A stretch of 64,000 nt of DNA from Petrotoga sp. 9PWA.NaAc.5.4 (GCF_002895485.1 NZ_AZRK01000044.1:62001-126000); one strand, 5' to 3'. Shown: positions 8,144 through 18,317, numbered from the stretch's first letter. Made by a program: numbers and translations. The notes: generated from the sequence alone by a model not told the origin.

Positions 8144-8977
8144 TTAATAATTAAGAAATGTCTCTAAGATTTTTTCAAATTCAGAATCATCTAATCTATT
8201 AAAATTTAATAATATATATTTTTCTAATTCAAATATCTTTTTTTCATCATAATTAAAATTTTCGAGGAATTTTAAAACACTCTTTCCATATGGTTCATTG
8301 TAAAATCCTATACTTTTTAGTTCTATTTCGTTAAGGTATCTAAACTTTGAAACAGATCTCAAAAATAGCATACTGTTAACTTCACTCAACAATTCAGCCC
8401 AGTTGTCATCGTATTGATTTTTTACTTTGTACCCAAAAAAATAATGCGACAATTCATGAACAATGTCTTTATAAGAAGTTATTACATAAACTTTTGGTAA
8501 AACCTGAAAAGATCTGGCATAGTTTCCATAAATAATATATAAAGGTTCCTCTATTTCATAGATATTTTTTAAAAAGATATCTGCATTTACTATCCAATCC
8601 TTAAGCCACTCTTTATTAAAATAGTAATTTTCGAATTGGTACAAATCATTTTTTCCATTTAAAAATACCATAGCCGAACTTTTATTATTTTGCTTTTGAA
8701 TTAAATTTTCGCCTTTTTGAATGCTTAAAAGACTATTTCTTATATTTAAAATGCCTAATTCTTCAAAGTTGATAATATCATAGAAAAAAAATTTTTTATT
8801 AAAAAACGTTTCTTTTATCTCATCAAAAAAAATAATATCTGTAAATCCTGTAGAAAAAATTTTAATAATTCCATCTTCTTCGATTATTAAAGTGATTGGA
8901 AATACTAAAAAAATGAAAAATAATAAAAACATTGAAAAGATTAAAATTAACTTTTTTCTATGTTTAACTGATAACAT
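8144..8977 (-). CDS. membrane-anchored protein with HExxH metallopeptidase motif
   Basis: 277 residues with an N-terminal membrane helix (about 10-30). HELSH at residues 174-178 is followed by glutamates in NWAELLSE (about 194-199), as in gluzincin-type zinc peptidases where the third ligand is a Glu 17-25 residues on. The rest is not recognisable. It is likely an extracytoplasmic, membrane-tethered zinc protein, but catalytic activity is only inferred. A second, shorter HExxH protein lies at 37818-38237. AAGGAG precedes ATG 8977. Confidence 0.6.
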   Translation of the reverse strand: MLSVKHRKKLILIFSMFLLFFIFLVFPITLIIEEDGIIKIFSTGFTDIIFFDEIKETFFNKKFFFYDIINFEELGILNIRNSLLSIQKGENLIQKQNNKSSAMVFLNGKNDLYQFENYYFNKEWLKDWIVNADIFLKNIYEIEEPLYIIYGNYARSFQVLPKVYVITSYKDIVHELSHYFFGYKVKNQYDDNWAELLSEVNSMLFLRSVSKFRYLNEIELKSIGFYNEPYGKSVLKFLENFNYDEKKIFELEKYILLNFNRLDDSEFEKILETFLNY

Positions 8978-9002
8978 TATCGATATAACTCCTTAAGGGC
9001 CT

Positions 9003-9893
9003 TTATTTAATAACTTTTGTAGATTTCTTGTATCTTAAAATAAGAAAAGTTATAGCTCCAATGATTATGAAAAATATGCTGATTAGAACAGCTACTCTCA
9101 TATTACCTACATATAAACTATCTGTTCTAAGCATTTCTATAGGAATGCGACCAATAGAATACAGTATTAAATATAAAGCCGTAACTTCACCATATGTTTT
9201 TCTTTTGTTTCTGATGAAATAAAAAAGTACTAAAAATATCAAAAGATTCCAGGCAGATTCATATAAAAACGTTGGATGAAAATATTCATAACTTTCAAAT
9301 CCAACCATTCTATGTTCAGGGGCTATATACATTTTCCATGGAAGTTCTGTCGGAGTTCCATATGCTTCGTGATTAAAAAAATTTCCCCATCTTCCTATAG
9401 ATTGAGCCAACGGTAATACAAAAGTAAATAAGTCTAAACCCTGCAGAAAAGTAAACGTACAATTTTTCTTTAGATGGGTATAAACAAAAACTGTTAAAAA
9501 AGCAGCTAAAATGGCTCCATGTATAGCTAATCCACCATGCCATATTTTTAATATTTCTGAAGGATTTTTGCTAAAATACTGTAAGTTGAAAAGGACATAA
9601 TATAATCTTGCACCTATAATCCCAAAGATGATTCCTAAAGAAAGGGCATTGAAAAAATCATCCTCGCTCACTTTTTCTCTTTCAGCTTCTTTTTGACCGA
9701 TAAATGTAGCTAATAATATAGAAATAGCTATTAATAACCCGTACCATCTTATTTCTAAAACTCCTATTTTAATAATAATTGGGTTAAAATACCATTCTCC
9801 AGAGAAACTTTTCGGTAATATGGTTATACTCACTAAAATAAAAGAAAAAACTGAAACCAAAAATGTATTGAAAAACACTTTATCTTTTTTCAT
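9003..9893 (-). CDS. lgt: prolipoprotein diacylglyceryl transferase
   Basis: 296 residues with about seven membrane helices. Lgt transfers diacylglyceryl from phosphatidylglycerol to the lipobox cysteine of prolipoproteins. The signature GRWGNFFNHEAYG is seen near residues 165-177, with HGGLAIHG (conserved His/Gly loop) near 125-132. ATG 9893 is chosen because GAGGGG lies 6 nt upstream; an in-frame TTG at the recG stop would add 16 non-homologous residues. It follows recG closely and is probably co-transcribed with it. Confidence 0.93.
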   Translation of the reverse strand: MKKDKVFFNTFLVSVFSFILVSITILPKSFSGEWYFNPIIIKIGVLEIRWYGLLIAISILLATFIGQKEAEREKVSEDDFFNALSLGIIFGIIGARLYYVLFNLQYFSKNPSEILKIWHGGLAIHGAILAAFLTVFVYTHLKKNCTFTFLQGLDLFTFVLPLAQSIGRWGNFFNHEAYGTPTELPWKMYIAPEHRMVGFESYEYFHPTFLYESAWNLLIFLVLFYFIRNKRKTYGEVTALYLILYSIGRIPIEMLRTDSLYVGNMRVAVLISIFFIIIGAITFLILRYKKSTKVIK

Positions 9894-9937
9894 CTTATCC
9901 CCTCTCATGTTTTTATTTATTAAAAAAATGAGTTTTT

Positions 9938-12283
9938 TCAAAGAACATTTATGAGTTCTAAAGAATTCCTATATTTAAATTTTAACTCTTTTTTTAACTT
10001 CTCAGAGTGTTCGAGAGCGAGCGGATTTTCTAAAAAGTTTTCTGCTTTCTTTCTCGAATTTTCTATTATCAAAATATCTTCTGAAAGATCTAAAAATTTA
10101 AATTCAGGTATCCCATGCTGTTCTAAGCCAAAGAATTTTCCAGGACCTCTCCATTTTAAATCTATCTCTGCAACTTTAAATCCGTCTTTTGTTTTAGCAA
10201 AGGCAGATAATTTTTGCTTTGTTTCATAATTCATTTTTTCGTCTATGACTAAAAAACAATAAGACTGTTTTTTACTTCTTCCAACTCTCCCTCTCAACTG
10301 ATGGAGTTGAGATAAACCAAATCTATCCGGATGTTCTATAACAATAACTGTTGCATCAGGCACATCTATTCCGACTTCAACAACAGATGTCGCAACTAAA
10401 ATATTGTACTCTTTGTTGAAAAATTTATCCATCACGTCGTTTTTTTCTGAGGCAGAAAATCTTCCGTGTAAAAGGCCCACATTATACTCTTTAAAAGTTT
10501 CTTTCAATTTTTCGTACATATCGGTGGCATTTTTCAAATCTAATGTTTCCGATTCTTCTATCAAAGGGTATATGAAAAAAGCTTGGTTGCCCTGTTTTAA
10601 TTCTTGTTGAACGAATTCGTACAAACTATTTTGATTAGCTTGTGATACCAAGATTGTCTTTATAGGTTTTCTGCCCTTAGGCATTTCATCAATCAAACTT
10701 ACGTCTAAATCTCCATAAAATGTCATAGCTAATGTTCTTGGAATAGGGGTTGCAGTCATTACCAAAATATCAGGGTGAGTGCCTTTTTTTATTAGCTCTA
10801 ATCTTTGATTTACTCCGAATCTATGTTGCTCATCTATTACGATAAAACCTAATTTTTTAAATTCCACATCTTGCTGAATAATTGCATGAGTGCCTATGAC
10901 AACATCTATTTGTCCTAATTTTAATCTTTCTTTTATAGAAATCTTTTCATTTTCCTTAGTTTCGCCTATAAGTAACTCCACTTTTAATCCTAAAGAGGTT
11001 AAATCTTTCGAAATTCTTTGAAATTGTTGTTTCGCCAAAACTGATGTAGGAACCATAACCGCTACTTGATAACCTGCTTCGCAAACGTCGACAATAGCTA
11101 ATTCTGAAACTACAGTTTTTCCTGAACCAACATCTCCTTGAAGAAGCCTATTCATAGGATATGGAGACATCAAGTCTCTCTTTATTTCTTCATAGCATCT
11201 TTTTTGAGCATCGGTTAATTTAAAGTTTAATGATTCTATAAATTTTTGCGAAAGTTTTCCTTCAATATCTTTTTGTTCGACTCTTTTGGTTTCTTTAACT
11301 TTCAACTTTACGTATAAGATTGCTATTTCGAATAATATGGCTTCTTCATATTTTAAAGAACACAAAGCTCTATCTTTATGGTAAAGGCTCAAGGGAAAAT
11401 GCAGACCTTTTAAACGTTTTTTCAAGCTTAACATATTAAACTCTTTTAAGAACTCATCCGGTATAAAGTCTTCTAAGAAAAAAGTTTGTTTTATAACTTC
11501 TTTTGCGATATTTCTCATTGTAGTTTGGAATAAGCCGGTTGTCAATGGATATATAGGAAGAATCTCTTTTTTAAAGTCCTCTTCTTTTTCTAAAATCTGA
11601 AAATCTGGAGATTTCATTTGTTTTAATCCATAAGAGAACTCTATTTTCCCATAAAAAGCAGCTTTTACACCTTTCTTCAAATATGATTTAACATATCCTT
11701 GATTGAAAAAAGTAACTATAATAACACCTGTATCGTCTGCCACAGAAAAATTCAAAATGATTAATCCTTCGTTAATTTTTAGCTCTTCATAATTAATTAC
11801 TTTACCTATAATAACCCCTTTTTCATTTTCTTTAGCAGAAAAAATTTTTGTTACTTTTCTTCTATCTTCGTAATCACGGGGAGGAAAGTAGAAAAAATCA
11901 TATAAACTGGAAATATTTAGTCTTTTTAACAGCTCAGCCCTTTTTGTACCTACATGTTTTATATATTTTATGTCTGTGAATAATGCAAGTTCTTTTTCGG
12001 GTCTTTCAGTAATTTCATCTATTAGATACTTTTCTTTTAATTCTCTTATAGATTCTTTTAAACCTTTTAATCTTTGTTCTCTTCTATCTTCCGGAAGTAG
12101 TTTTAAAGGTTTTACATACGCCAGTATTTTCTTAATATCTTCTAAAGCTCCAATTTCTGTGATTTCTGAAATATTATTTTTTACAAGGTTATAAAAACTT
12201 GGGAAGATATCTTCCCAAGTTTTTATGTTTTTTTCTTTCAATTGAATAATATATTCAAAAGTATTTAGGATGTCTTCAATCAT
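9938..12283 (-). CDS. recG: ATP-dependent DNA helicase RecG
   Basis: 781 residues. RecG remodels stalled replication forks and Holliday junctions. An OB-fold wedge domain (about residues 150-250) precedes the SF2 helicase core. The core has GDVGSGKT (Walker A), DEQH (motif II, the usual RecG form), TATPIPRT (motif III) and a C-terminal GRVGRSKKQSYC segment (motif VI). The N-terminal extension of about 100 residues before the helix-hairpin-helix-like KRLNISSLYDFF is typical of Thermotoga RecG. AAGGTAGGT precedes ATG 12283. A short unknown membrane gene lies 20 nt upstream. Confidence 0.96.
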   Translation of the reverse strand: MIEDILNTFEYIIQLKEKNIKTWEDIFPSFYNLVKNNISEITEIGALEDIKKILAYVKPLKLLPEDRREQRLKGLKESIRELKEKYLIDEITERPEKELALFTDIKYIKHVGTKRAELLKRLNISSLYDFFYFPPRDYEDRRKVTKIFSAKENEKGVIIGKVINYEELKINEGLIILNFSVADDTGVIIVTFFNQGYVKSYLKKGVKAAFYGKIEFSYGLKQMKSPDFQILEKEEDFKKEILPIYPLTTGLFQTTMRNIAKEVIKQTFFLEDFIPDEFLKEFNMLSLKKRLKGLHFPLSLYHKDRALCSLKYEEAILFEIAILYVKLKVKETKRVEQKDIEGKLSQKFIESLNFKLTDAQKRCYEEIKRDLMSPYPMNRLLQGDVGSGKTVVSELAIVDVCEAGYQVAVMVPTSVLAKQQFQRISKDLTSLGLKVELLIGETKENEKISIKERLKLGQIDVVIGTHAIIQQDVEFKKLGFIVIDEQHRFGVNQRLELIKKGTHPDILVMTATPIPRTLAMTFYGDLDVSLIDEMPKGRKPIKTILVSQANQNSLYEFVQQELKQGNQAFFIYPLIEESETLDLKNATDMYEKLKETFKEYNVGLLHGRFSASEKNDVMDKFFNKEYNILVATSVVEVGIDVPDATVIVIEHPDRFGLSQLHQLRGRVGRSKKQSYCFLVIDEKMNYETKQKLSAFAKTKDGFKVAEIDLKWRGPGKFFGLEQHGIPEFKFLDLSEDILIIENSRKKAENFLENPLALEHSEKLKKELKFKYRNSLELINVL

Positions 12284-12303
12284 TTTTGTTACCTACCTTA
12301 AAA

Positions 12304-12567
12304 TCAAAACTCGCTATTTTTTGCTGTCTTTTCAATTATAATTTTATCATTTTTTTTATACATTTTATAGCCATTAAGTTCAATGTCTTTAATTTCTCCA
12401 CTTTCTATCAATGGTTTTATTTGTATGAGTGAAGCATTTTCTATATAAAAACTTTTTAAGCTTCCTTCAAGAGTTTTTCCATAAGACATTACTTTTAAAT
12501 AAACAGAATATACAATTAAAAACCAACTTAAAGATAAAAACAATAAAAATATCATCACTTTGTTCAC
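12304..12567 (-). CDS. small membrane-anchored protein, function unknown
   Basis: 87 residues, one N-terminal membrane helix (about 5-25), then a small soluble domain rich in Lys, Glu and Ile. It starts at GTG 12567, which overlaps the stop codon of the upstream O-antigen-ligase-like gene by one base. Translational coupling is likely. No family is recognised. The position suggests a partner of that ligase-like protein or simply operon membership. Confidence 0.6.
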   Translation of the reverse strand: MNKVMIFLLFLSLSWFLIVYSVYLKVMSYGKTLEGSLKSFYIENASLIQIKPLIESGEIKDIELNGYKMYKKNDKIIIEKTAKNSEF

Positions 12568-15194
12568 TATTTATTGACCTTTCTCATAAAAAATTCATAA
12601 GCTTCTAAAAAGCTATCTATCCTTTCTTTATAAGATTTATAAATATTAGTATTATCTTCTTTTATTTTTTTATTGTACTCATAAACATCTTTATAATTTT
12701 CAACTACTATTCTGGCTAACTCTTGCTTTGGATTTAAATCTGTTATTAAAGTATAAAATTCGGTTAATAAATTTAAAGAACCATCTGGAATACCTCTGTT
12801 CTTTTTAGCCATATAGTAAGTTGCCATACCTTCTTTTTTTGAAATCTGGTCAATTTGCTTTATTATTTCACTTTCGGGATACACTGATCTCAATCTAACT
12901 GTAAGAAGCATATACTCATAATAAACATCTTCCCATTCAGGGAATCTATTCCATCCTCCAGGCAATATGTATATGGCTTGATTCTCCCAATGATGAAAAC
13001 TTTCATAAGCTTGGTTTTGTAGCGTTTGTATTTTTAATATTTCTTCTTCATTTGGCATGTAATTTTTAAGCTGTTGATAAAGGACTATGATGTTATAATA
13101 TATTCTTCCTATTAATCTGTAAGCGTTTTTTTCGTTAAAAGATAAATAAGTATATTCTAATTGGTTTATACCGTCATACAACGATTGAATAGTAAGAAGA
13201 AGTTCTTTTGCGTTATTATTTAAAGTCTCTTCGTAAAGAGGTTCTACTGTGTCTCTCAAAGCTTTATCTGGGAACGGCATTAAATCTAAAGCTCCTTCGA
13301 ACTCTCGAATCATGAATTTATATTCGGGAAGTTCCATATTAAATACCTTTGGCAGATCCTCATATGTTAAATAATTTTTTCGAATATCAGACGTAAATAA
13401 CTGAGACATATAAAAAGAAGCTTTACCAAAATTTGGGTTTCTATTTAAAGATTTTAAAAAATACTCAAAAGCTTTTTCATAGTTTTCAAAGGATTGTTGT
13501 TCATATTCATTTTTCAATTTTTCATATTTATCAATCTCTGATTGAATTTGTTCTATATTTCTTGTAATTCTTTGAAATTCAAGAGTCGAAACATTACCAG
13601 TAGTAAGCTGCTTTTGCAAATTACTTTTTTGATTCTCAAGTTGAACAAGGATATTAGGAATTTGATTTTTAGAAGCATCCTGCAATGCCACCATAGAATT
13701 GTATTTTTCGTTTCCTAATACAAAATAGGCTTCAGATAACGTTTCATTTATCTTGAAATAAGTTGTAATAATCGCTACTATCATTAGTGGAAGAAAAATC
13801 ATGTATCCTTTTTTAAAATTAATAGTTCTTACTTTTTCAGAAAACTGTTTTGAAACAGCACAAGACAAAATAAAAACGCTTAGAATAAGATTTGGATGCA
13901 TGTGAAACGCAAATTCTGTAAATGCGTGAATAACCATTACTACAGCACTCCATCCAAATAATGTAAACAATAAAACTTTATTATCTTCGTCTTTTTCCTT
14001 TTTTAGGGTTTTAAAATATATAATTATTAAACTAATCAACATCAATATTATCGAGGTAAACCCTATAATTCCTGTTTCCCCCAACACTTGGAGATAATCG
14101 TTATGGGCACGTTTAAAATTGTTCCACGCGTACAAAAACCTTTCTGGATTTTCTTGTTGAACTTCCGCTAAATAGCGGACTGAATAAACAGGATAAGTAG
14201 ATATACCGCTTCCAAAGAAAAAATGATTCTTGTGATTTTCATCGCTGAATTGTTTTATAGCGGAACTCCATGATAAAATCCTTTCATCCCAAGAAGAAAC
14301 AGAAGTTAAGCTAGCCAAACGATCGGAGGCAATTACTTCTCCACCTTTGTTAAATGGTGTTTCAAAACTAAACATTAAAAACAGAAACGCAAAAACACTT
14401 ATCACTAATATGAGCCAAAGTCTAAACTCGTGGCTTTTTATATAAGTTTTTAAACTATCTTTTTTTATAGAAAGAAGAAAAGAAATAATAGCAAAACCCA
14501 TACCCACAAAAGTAGCAAGGTATATAGAACGAGTTTGAGCTAATAAAATTACCCAAAACATTATGAAAACATTAATTAAACCATACAATCTTATATATAC
14601 ATTTGTGTTTTTTCTCAAAGTAAAATATACAGAAATAGGTAGTAACTGAGCCAAATAGTCTGACACAAAATTCGGATTACCTATAGTAGTTCTTAGAGTG
14701 ATTCTTTGAGAAGGATCACCATATTTACCGAAAAAGATATCATAACCAAAAAATTTATTTAAAAGCCCATCAAAAGCAATTATCGTACCAGTTATCATGA
14801 AAACAAAAAGCCCATATTCTATAAACTTGAAATCTTCACCAAAACGTGTTGTAACCAAATATGAAAAGAAAACAATCAAAACAATATAAAAAGCTATATT
14901 TGATGCCGCCGGTAAATAATGTTTATTTTCCATGTAGACAGATATCAAAGAAAGAAAAGCAGACACGCTAAAAAAAGATAAAAACATATGTGCATAAGTG
15001 TACTCAAATTTTGCAGATTTAGAAAAATATTTTATAAAATAATAGAACACGATAATTAACATAAATATCGTAAATACAAGATGCTTTTGTGTAGAATATT
15101 CATAAACGAATTTTGGAGCCATTAAAAAAGGTATTAATGCAAATAGAATGAGCATTATAAGGATATCATTAGGTAATTTAGCTTTCTCTTGCAA
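12567..15194 (-). CDS. O-antigen ligase/polymerase-like membrane protein with long periplasmic C-terminus
   Basis: 875 residues. About 12 membrane helices fill residues 10-480. A large loop contains AHNDYLQVLGETGIIG, the hallmark of the Wzy_C/WaaL family that joins or polymerises surface sugars. The last 400 residues are soluble and helical, with a coiled-coil stretch near 515-555 and TPR-like segments. This makes it much longer than plain WaaL and resembles Wzy-TPR hybrids. TTG 15194 is the likely start, since GGGGGCG lies 7 nt upstream and the only nearby ATG is out of frame. The acceptor (glycolipid, protein or polymer) is unknown. Confidence 0.75.
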   Translation of the reverse strand: MQEKAKLPNDILIMLILFALIPFLMAPKFVYEYSTQKHLVFTIFMLIIVFYYFIKYFSKSAKFEYTYAHMFLSFFSVSAFLSLISVYMENKHYLPAASNIAFYIVLIVFFSYLVTTRFGEDFKFIEYGLFVFMITGTIIAFDGLLNKFFGYDIFFGKYGDPSQRITLRTTIGNPNFVSDYLAQLLPISVYFTLRKNTNVYIRLYGLINVFIMFWVILLAQTRSIYLATFVGMGFAIISFLLSIKKDSLKTYIKSHEFRLWLILVISVFAFLFLMFSFETPFNKGGEVIASDRLASLTSVSSWDERILSWSSAIKQFSDENHKNHFFFGSGISTYPVYSVRYLAEVQQENPERFLYAWNNFKRAHNDYLQVLGETGIIGFTSIILMLISLIIIYFKTLKKEKDEDNKVLLFTLFGWSAVVMVIHAFTEFAFHMHPNLILSVFILSCAVSKQFSEKVRTINFKKGYMIFLPLMIVAIITTYFKINETLSEAYFVLGNEKYNSMVALQDASKNQIPNILVQLENQKSNLQKQLTTGNVSTLEFQRITRNIEQIQSEIDKYEKLKNEYEQQSFENYEKAFEYFLKSLNRNPNFGKASFYMSQLFTSDIRKNYLTYEDLPKVFNMELPEYKFMIREFEGALDLMPFPDKALRDTVEPLYEETLNNNAKELLLTIQSLYDGINQLEYTYLSFNEKNAYRLIGRIYYNIIVLYQQLKNYMPNEEEILKIQTLQNQAYESFHHWENQAIYILPGGWNRFPEWEDVYYEYMLLTVRLRSVYPESEIIKQIDQISKKEGMATYYMAKKNRGIPDGSLNLLTEFYTLITDLNPKQELARIVVENYKDVYEYNKKIKEDNTNIYKSYKERIDSFLEAYEFFMRKVNK

Positions 15195-15225
15195 AAAGAT
15201 ACGCCCCCATTGAAGATTTTAAAAT

Positions 15226-15231
15226 ATTATA
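15226..15231 (-). promoter_or_regulatory. possible -10 box upstream of the O-antigen-ligase-like gene
   Basis: On the minus strand a perfect TATAAT lies about 30 nt before TTG 15194, in the gap after pyrD. No convincing -35 was found, so this is weak. It would allow expression separate from the pyr operon. Confidence 0.3.
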
Positions 15232-15258
15232 TCATAGATTAATGATATTCATCTATAG

Positions 15259-16110
15259 CTATGTTGAACTTTCATCTAATCCTTCAATGATGTGCATAGG
15301 AAGTTGTGGATCCAGCATAACTCCATAACCTATTCCTACTAAGGTTGCTCCTACAGCTAAATATTCAAGGACGTCAGTTTTGCTGACAACACCTCCCATT
15401 CCTATTATTGGAATTTTTGGAAACAATTTTTTTACTCTATAAACACTGGCAAGCCCTAAAGGTTTGATTACTGGACCACTAATACCCCCATATCCACGTT
15501 TTAAATCCATATTTCTATCTTTAAGGCTAATCTTTGTTCCTTTGGGAGCATTTATCAAAGTTAAACCATCTGCCCCATTTTCAACACATATTTTGGCAAG
15601 TTCTTCGAGGTTTCCTTCTATTCCTAATTTTACAAATAGAGGCTTATGAGTAGCGTTACGAGTCTCTTTTATAATCTTTTTAGTTTCTTCTACGTCATTT
15701 AATATCACACTTCCTCCTTTATCCACATTAGGACAAGAAAGATTCAATTCGTTAATCTTTATTTTAGTATTTTCCAACGCTTTTATCATATAACAAAATT
15801 CATTAGAATTATATCCTCCAATGCTTGCAATTATGTTGGTATCGAACTGTTCTAAAAAAGGTAGATCATTTTTCAAAAATTCTTCAAAGCCTGGGTTTTC
15901 CAATCCTATAGAATTTATCACCCCATTTTCTATATTTATTATACGTGGAGGTGGATTACCAATTTTAGGCTTATAAGTAATCGTCTTTGTTGTAAAACCA
16001 CCTAATCTTGAAAGATTTATATAATTACTAAGTTCTTTTCCATTCCCGCCTGGACCTGATGCTATCACTATTGGATTTTTAAATTTTATACCACATATGT
16101 TTATATCCAT
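15259..16110 (-). CDS. pyrD: dihydroorotate dehydrogenase, class 1B catalytic subunit
   Basis: 283 residues, a TIM-barrel flavoprotein. It oxidises dihydroorotate to orotate in pyrimidine synthesis. The FMN and substrate motifs ASGPGGNG (about 18-25) and NLSCPN (about 122-127) are visible. The Cys in NLSCPN is the catalytic base expected of the class 1 enzymes. The adjacent pyrK shows it is class 1B (NAD-linked heterotetramer). It starts at ATG 16110 behind GAGGTG and overlaps pyrK by 10 nt. Confidence 0.94.
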   Translation of the reverse strand: MDINICGIKFKNPIVIASGPGGNGKELSNYINLSRLGGFTTKTITYKPKIGNPPPRIINIENGVINSIGLENPGFEEFLKNDLPFLEQFDTNIIASIGGYNSNEFCYMIKALENTKIKINELNLSCPNVDKGGSVILNDVEETKKIIKETRNATHKPLFVKLGIEGNLEELAKICVENGADGLTLINAPKGTKISLKDRNMDLKRGYGGISGPVIKPLGLASVYRVKKLFPKIPIIGMGGVVSKTDVLEYLAVGATLVGIGYGVMLDPQLPMHIIEGLDESST

Positions 16111-16823
16111 TCTAAGTTCACCTCATCGGCCTTAAATATAGGTCCATCTTTACAAATCATCTTTATTCCTTGATTGGTTTGGACTGGGCAACCCTTGCAT
16201 AATCCAGCTCCACATCCCATATTCTCTTCTAAAGAAACGTAAGATTTTGTTTTAAGCATAGGGAAAAATTCAAAAAAATTTTTTATAAGGTTTTTACTAC
16301 CACAGACTAAAAAATCACATTCTCGTATTTGAGATATGTTTTCAGATAAATATTCTAAAGGAGTTTTTCCAACCTTTTCGTCTACGTAAAGAGTTAAATC
16401 AGAAAAGAGTGTTTCTACATATTTTTCTTTAAAAGCAAAAACATAATCCTTAACCAGTTGTGGATATTTTTTATAAAAATATATCAATGGTGCAGAACCG
16501 CAACCACCACCTAATAAAAAATATTTATCATTTTTTTCGATTTTATTCAAAAAAGGTATTCCGTATGGTCCTCTAAGTAATACTTCATCCCCAGATTTAA
16601 GTTTAGAAAGATTTAAAGAAAATTGTCCTACAATTTTTATAAATAAAGTAATAAAATTTCCTTCTTCATTCATTATAGAAAAAGGTTTGGGCAAGTTGAC
16701 ATCATCTTTTACCTTGATCATTATAAATTGTCCAGGCTGCGAATGTAAAGGTTCGTCTAATTTTAATTCCAAAATAAAATAATCTTTAATTAACCTTTTT
16801 TCAGTTATCTTAGCCAATATCAT
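16101..16823 (-). CDS. pyrK: dihydroorotate dehydrogenase electron-transfer subunit
   Basis: 240 residues. It carries FAD and a [2Fe-2S] cluster and passes electrons from PyrD to NAD. An FAD-binding segment (LHSQPGQFIMIK, then KPFSI) sits at about residues 24-50, with a GGGCGSAPL nucleotide loop near 105. Four C-terminal cysteines (GCGAGLCKGC ... MICKDGP) ligate the cluster. It overlaps pyrC by 14 nt and pyrD by 10 nt, so the three genes form a tightly coupled operon. Confidence 0.93.
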   Translation of the reverse strand: MILAKITEKRLIKDYFILELKLDEPLHSQPGQFIMIKVKDDVNLPKPFSIMNEEGNFITLFIKIVGQFSLNLSKLKSGDEVLLRGPYGIPFLNKIEKNDKYFLLGGGCGSAPLIYFYKKYPQLVKDYVFAFKEKYVETLFSDLTLYVDEKVGKTPLEYLSENISQIRECDFLVCGSKNLIKNFFEFFPMLKTKSYVSLEENMGCGAGLCKGCPVQTNQGIKMICKDGPIFKADEVNLEWI

Positions 16824-18084
16824 ATTTTATTTCTCCCTCCACAAAGGTTTTTTCGACAACCCCTGGTAATCTTTCCCCTAAAAAAGGAGTATTTTTGCCT
16901 TTGGATAAAAGAGAAAGTTCATCAACTACCCAGAATTTTTCAGTATCTAATATTACTAAATCCGCAAAATATCCTTCTTTAATGTCCCCAACATTTTCAA
17001 TGCCAAATATCTTTGCAGGATAATAAGTAACCTTTTTTATCAAATCAATAAAGTTAATATCATATTTTTGAGATAATAATATTAAAGAAGATAATAAGGT
17101 TTCGACTCCTGAGATCCCATAAGGGGCACTTTGAAATTCTACTTGCTTTTCCTTTTTGGAATAAGGTGCGTGGTCAGTCACTATAATGTCTATAACTCCT
17201 TCTTGTAATCCTTTTAAAAGTTCTAATTGATCTTTCTGGGTAGGTAAAGGGGGATTAACCTTTTTATTGGTAGAATAATCTGAAAGATCTTTATCAGTGA
17301 AAAGTAAGTGATTGTGTGTTACTTCTGAAGTAACCATTACTCCTTCTTTTTTTGTTTTTCTTATTAAATCAACAGAAGCCTTTGTAGAAAGATGGGCAAT
17401 ATGAACATGAGTTTTACAATATTTTGCCAGTTCTATATCTCTTGCGACCATTACAGATTCTGCGATATCAGGAATACCTTCTATACCATAATGTTTTGAA
17501 TAATAACCTTCTCTAACATGCCCATTTCTTGATAATTCTTTTACTTCGCAGTGATTTATTATAGGTAAACCAATCTTTTTTGAAAGTTGTAAAGCTTTTA
17601 ACATTATGCAAGAATCTTCGACAGGATTTCCATCATCGCTAAAGGCTATTACTCCTTTCTCACCCATTGCTAACATATCTGTTAATTCTTTTCCTTCACG
17701 ATTTTTTGTTACACTTCCAATTGGAAGAAGTTTTGCTAAATTCAACTTTTCCGATTTTAATTTCAAATATTCTACAAGGAATGGATTGTCTATAGCTGGT
17801 TCCGTATTAGGCATAACTCCCACAAGAGTTATTCCACCATGTAAAGCTGCTTTTAAACCACTTTCAAGATCTTCTCTATGTTCAAATCCTGGTTCTCGAA
17901 GATGTACGTGCATATCAATTATTCCTGGAATCAAAGTTTTACCACCTGTATCGATTATTTTGTCAAATTTTTCTTCTATTTCATCTTCTGCTATTTTAGA
18001 AATAATCTTATCTTCAATTACAATATTTTTGATTCCATTGGTTGAATGAGAGACAACGTTTGCATTTTTTATAAGAGTTTTCAT
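16810..18084 (-). CDS. pyrC: dihydroorotase
   Basis: 424 residues, class I dihydroorotase of the amidohydrolase superfamily. It cyclises carbamoyl aspartate to dihydroorotate. Zinc-site motifs are visible: MHVHLREPG near residues 58-66, NHCEVKE near 180, HIAHLST near 235, and VTDHAPYS near 302. A strong AAGGAGG precedes ATG 18084. A full copy of the dispersed repeat occupies the leader. The first three genes of the pathway (carA, carB, pyrB) and pyrE/pyrF are not in this window, and no PyrR-type attenuator was recognised. Confidence 0.94.
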   Translation of the reverse strand: MKTLIKNANVVSHSTNGIKNIVIEDKIISKIAEDEIEEKFDKIIDTGGKTLIPGIIDMHVHLREPGFEHREDLESGLKAALHGGITLVGVMPNTEPAIDNPFLVEYLKLKSEKLNLAKLLPIGSVTKNREGKELTDMLAMGEKGVIAFSDDGNPVEDSCIMLKALQLSKKIGLPIINHCEVKELSRNGHVREGYYSKHYGIEGIPDIAESVMVARDIELAKYCKTHVHIAHLSTKASVDLIRKTKKEGVMVTSEVTHNHLLFTDKDLSDYSTNKKVNPPLPTQKDQLELLKGLQEGVIDIIVTDHAPYSKKEKQVEFQSAPYGISGVETLLSSLILLSQKYDINFIDLIKKVTYYPAKIFGIENVGDIKEGYFADLVILDTEKFWVVDELSLLSKGKNTPFLGERLPGVVEKTFVEGEIKYDIG

Positions 18085-18115
18085 AAATTACCTCCTTTTA
18101 GTACGATAATACTAT

Positions 18116-18317
18116 CTTTAGAAATTATAAACTTCACATTTTATGGATATTTTAGCGTTTGACTTTTTATAAAATACCTCCAAATTCTAATTTTAAATCG
18201 TTCTCTATTTTTCTTGACTTCTTCGGTACTCATATCGAAAGAATGCAGAGAGTTCTGCGCACTTACTGTTATAAATTCAAAAGCGTATTTTTTAAAATTA
18301 TTATTTCTAAGTCTCTA
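18116..18317 (-). repeat. dispersed 5'-UTR repeat, full-length copy upstream of pyrC
   Basis: Inverted ends are CTTTAGAAAT (18116) and ATTTCTAAG (18304-18312). The G-rich hairpin has changed sequence to GCAGA-ACTC-TCTGC but still pairs, and the variable palindrome is imperfect. The 3' end lies 31 nt before pyrC. This gap carries the usual AGTATTA tail and AAGGAGG. Confidence 0.85.
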
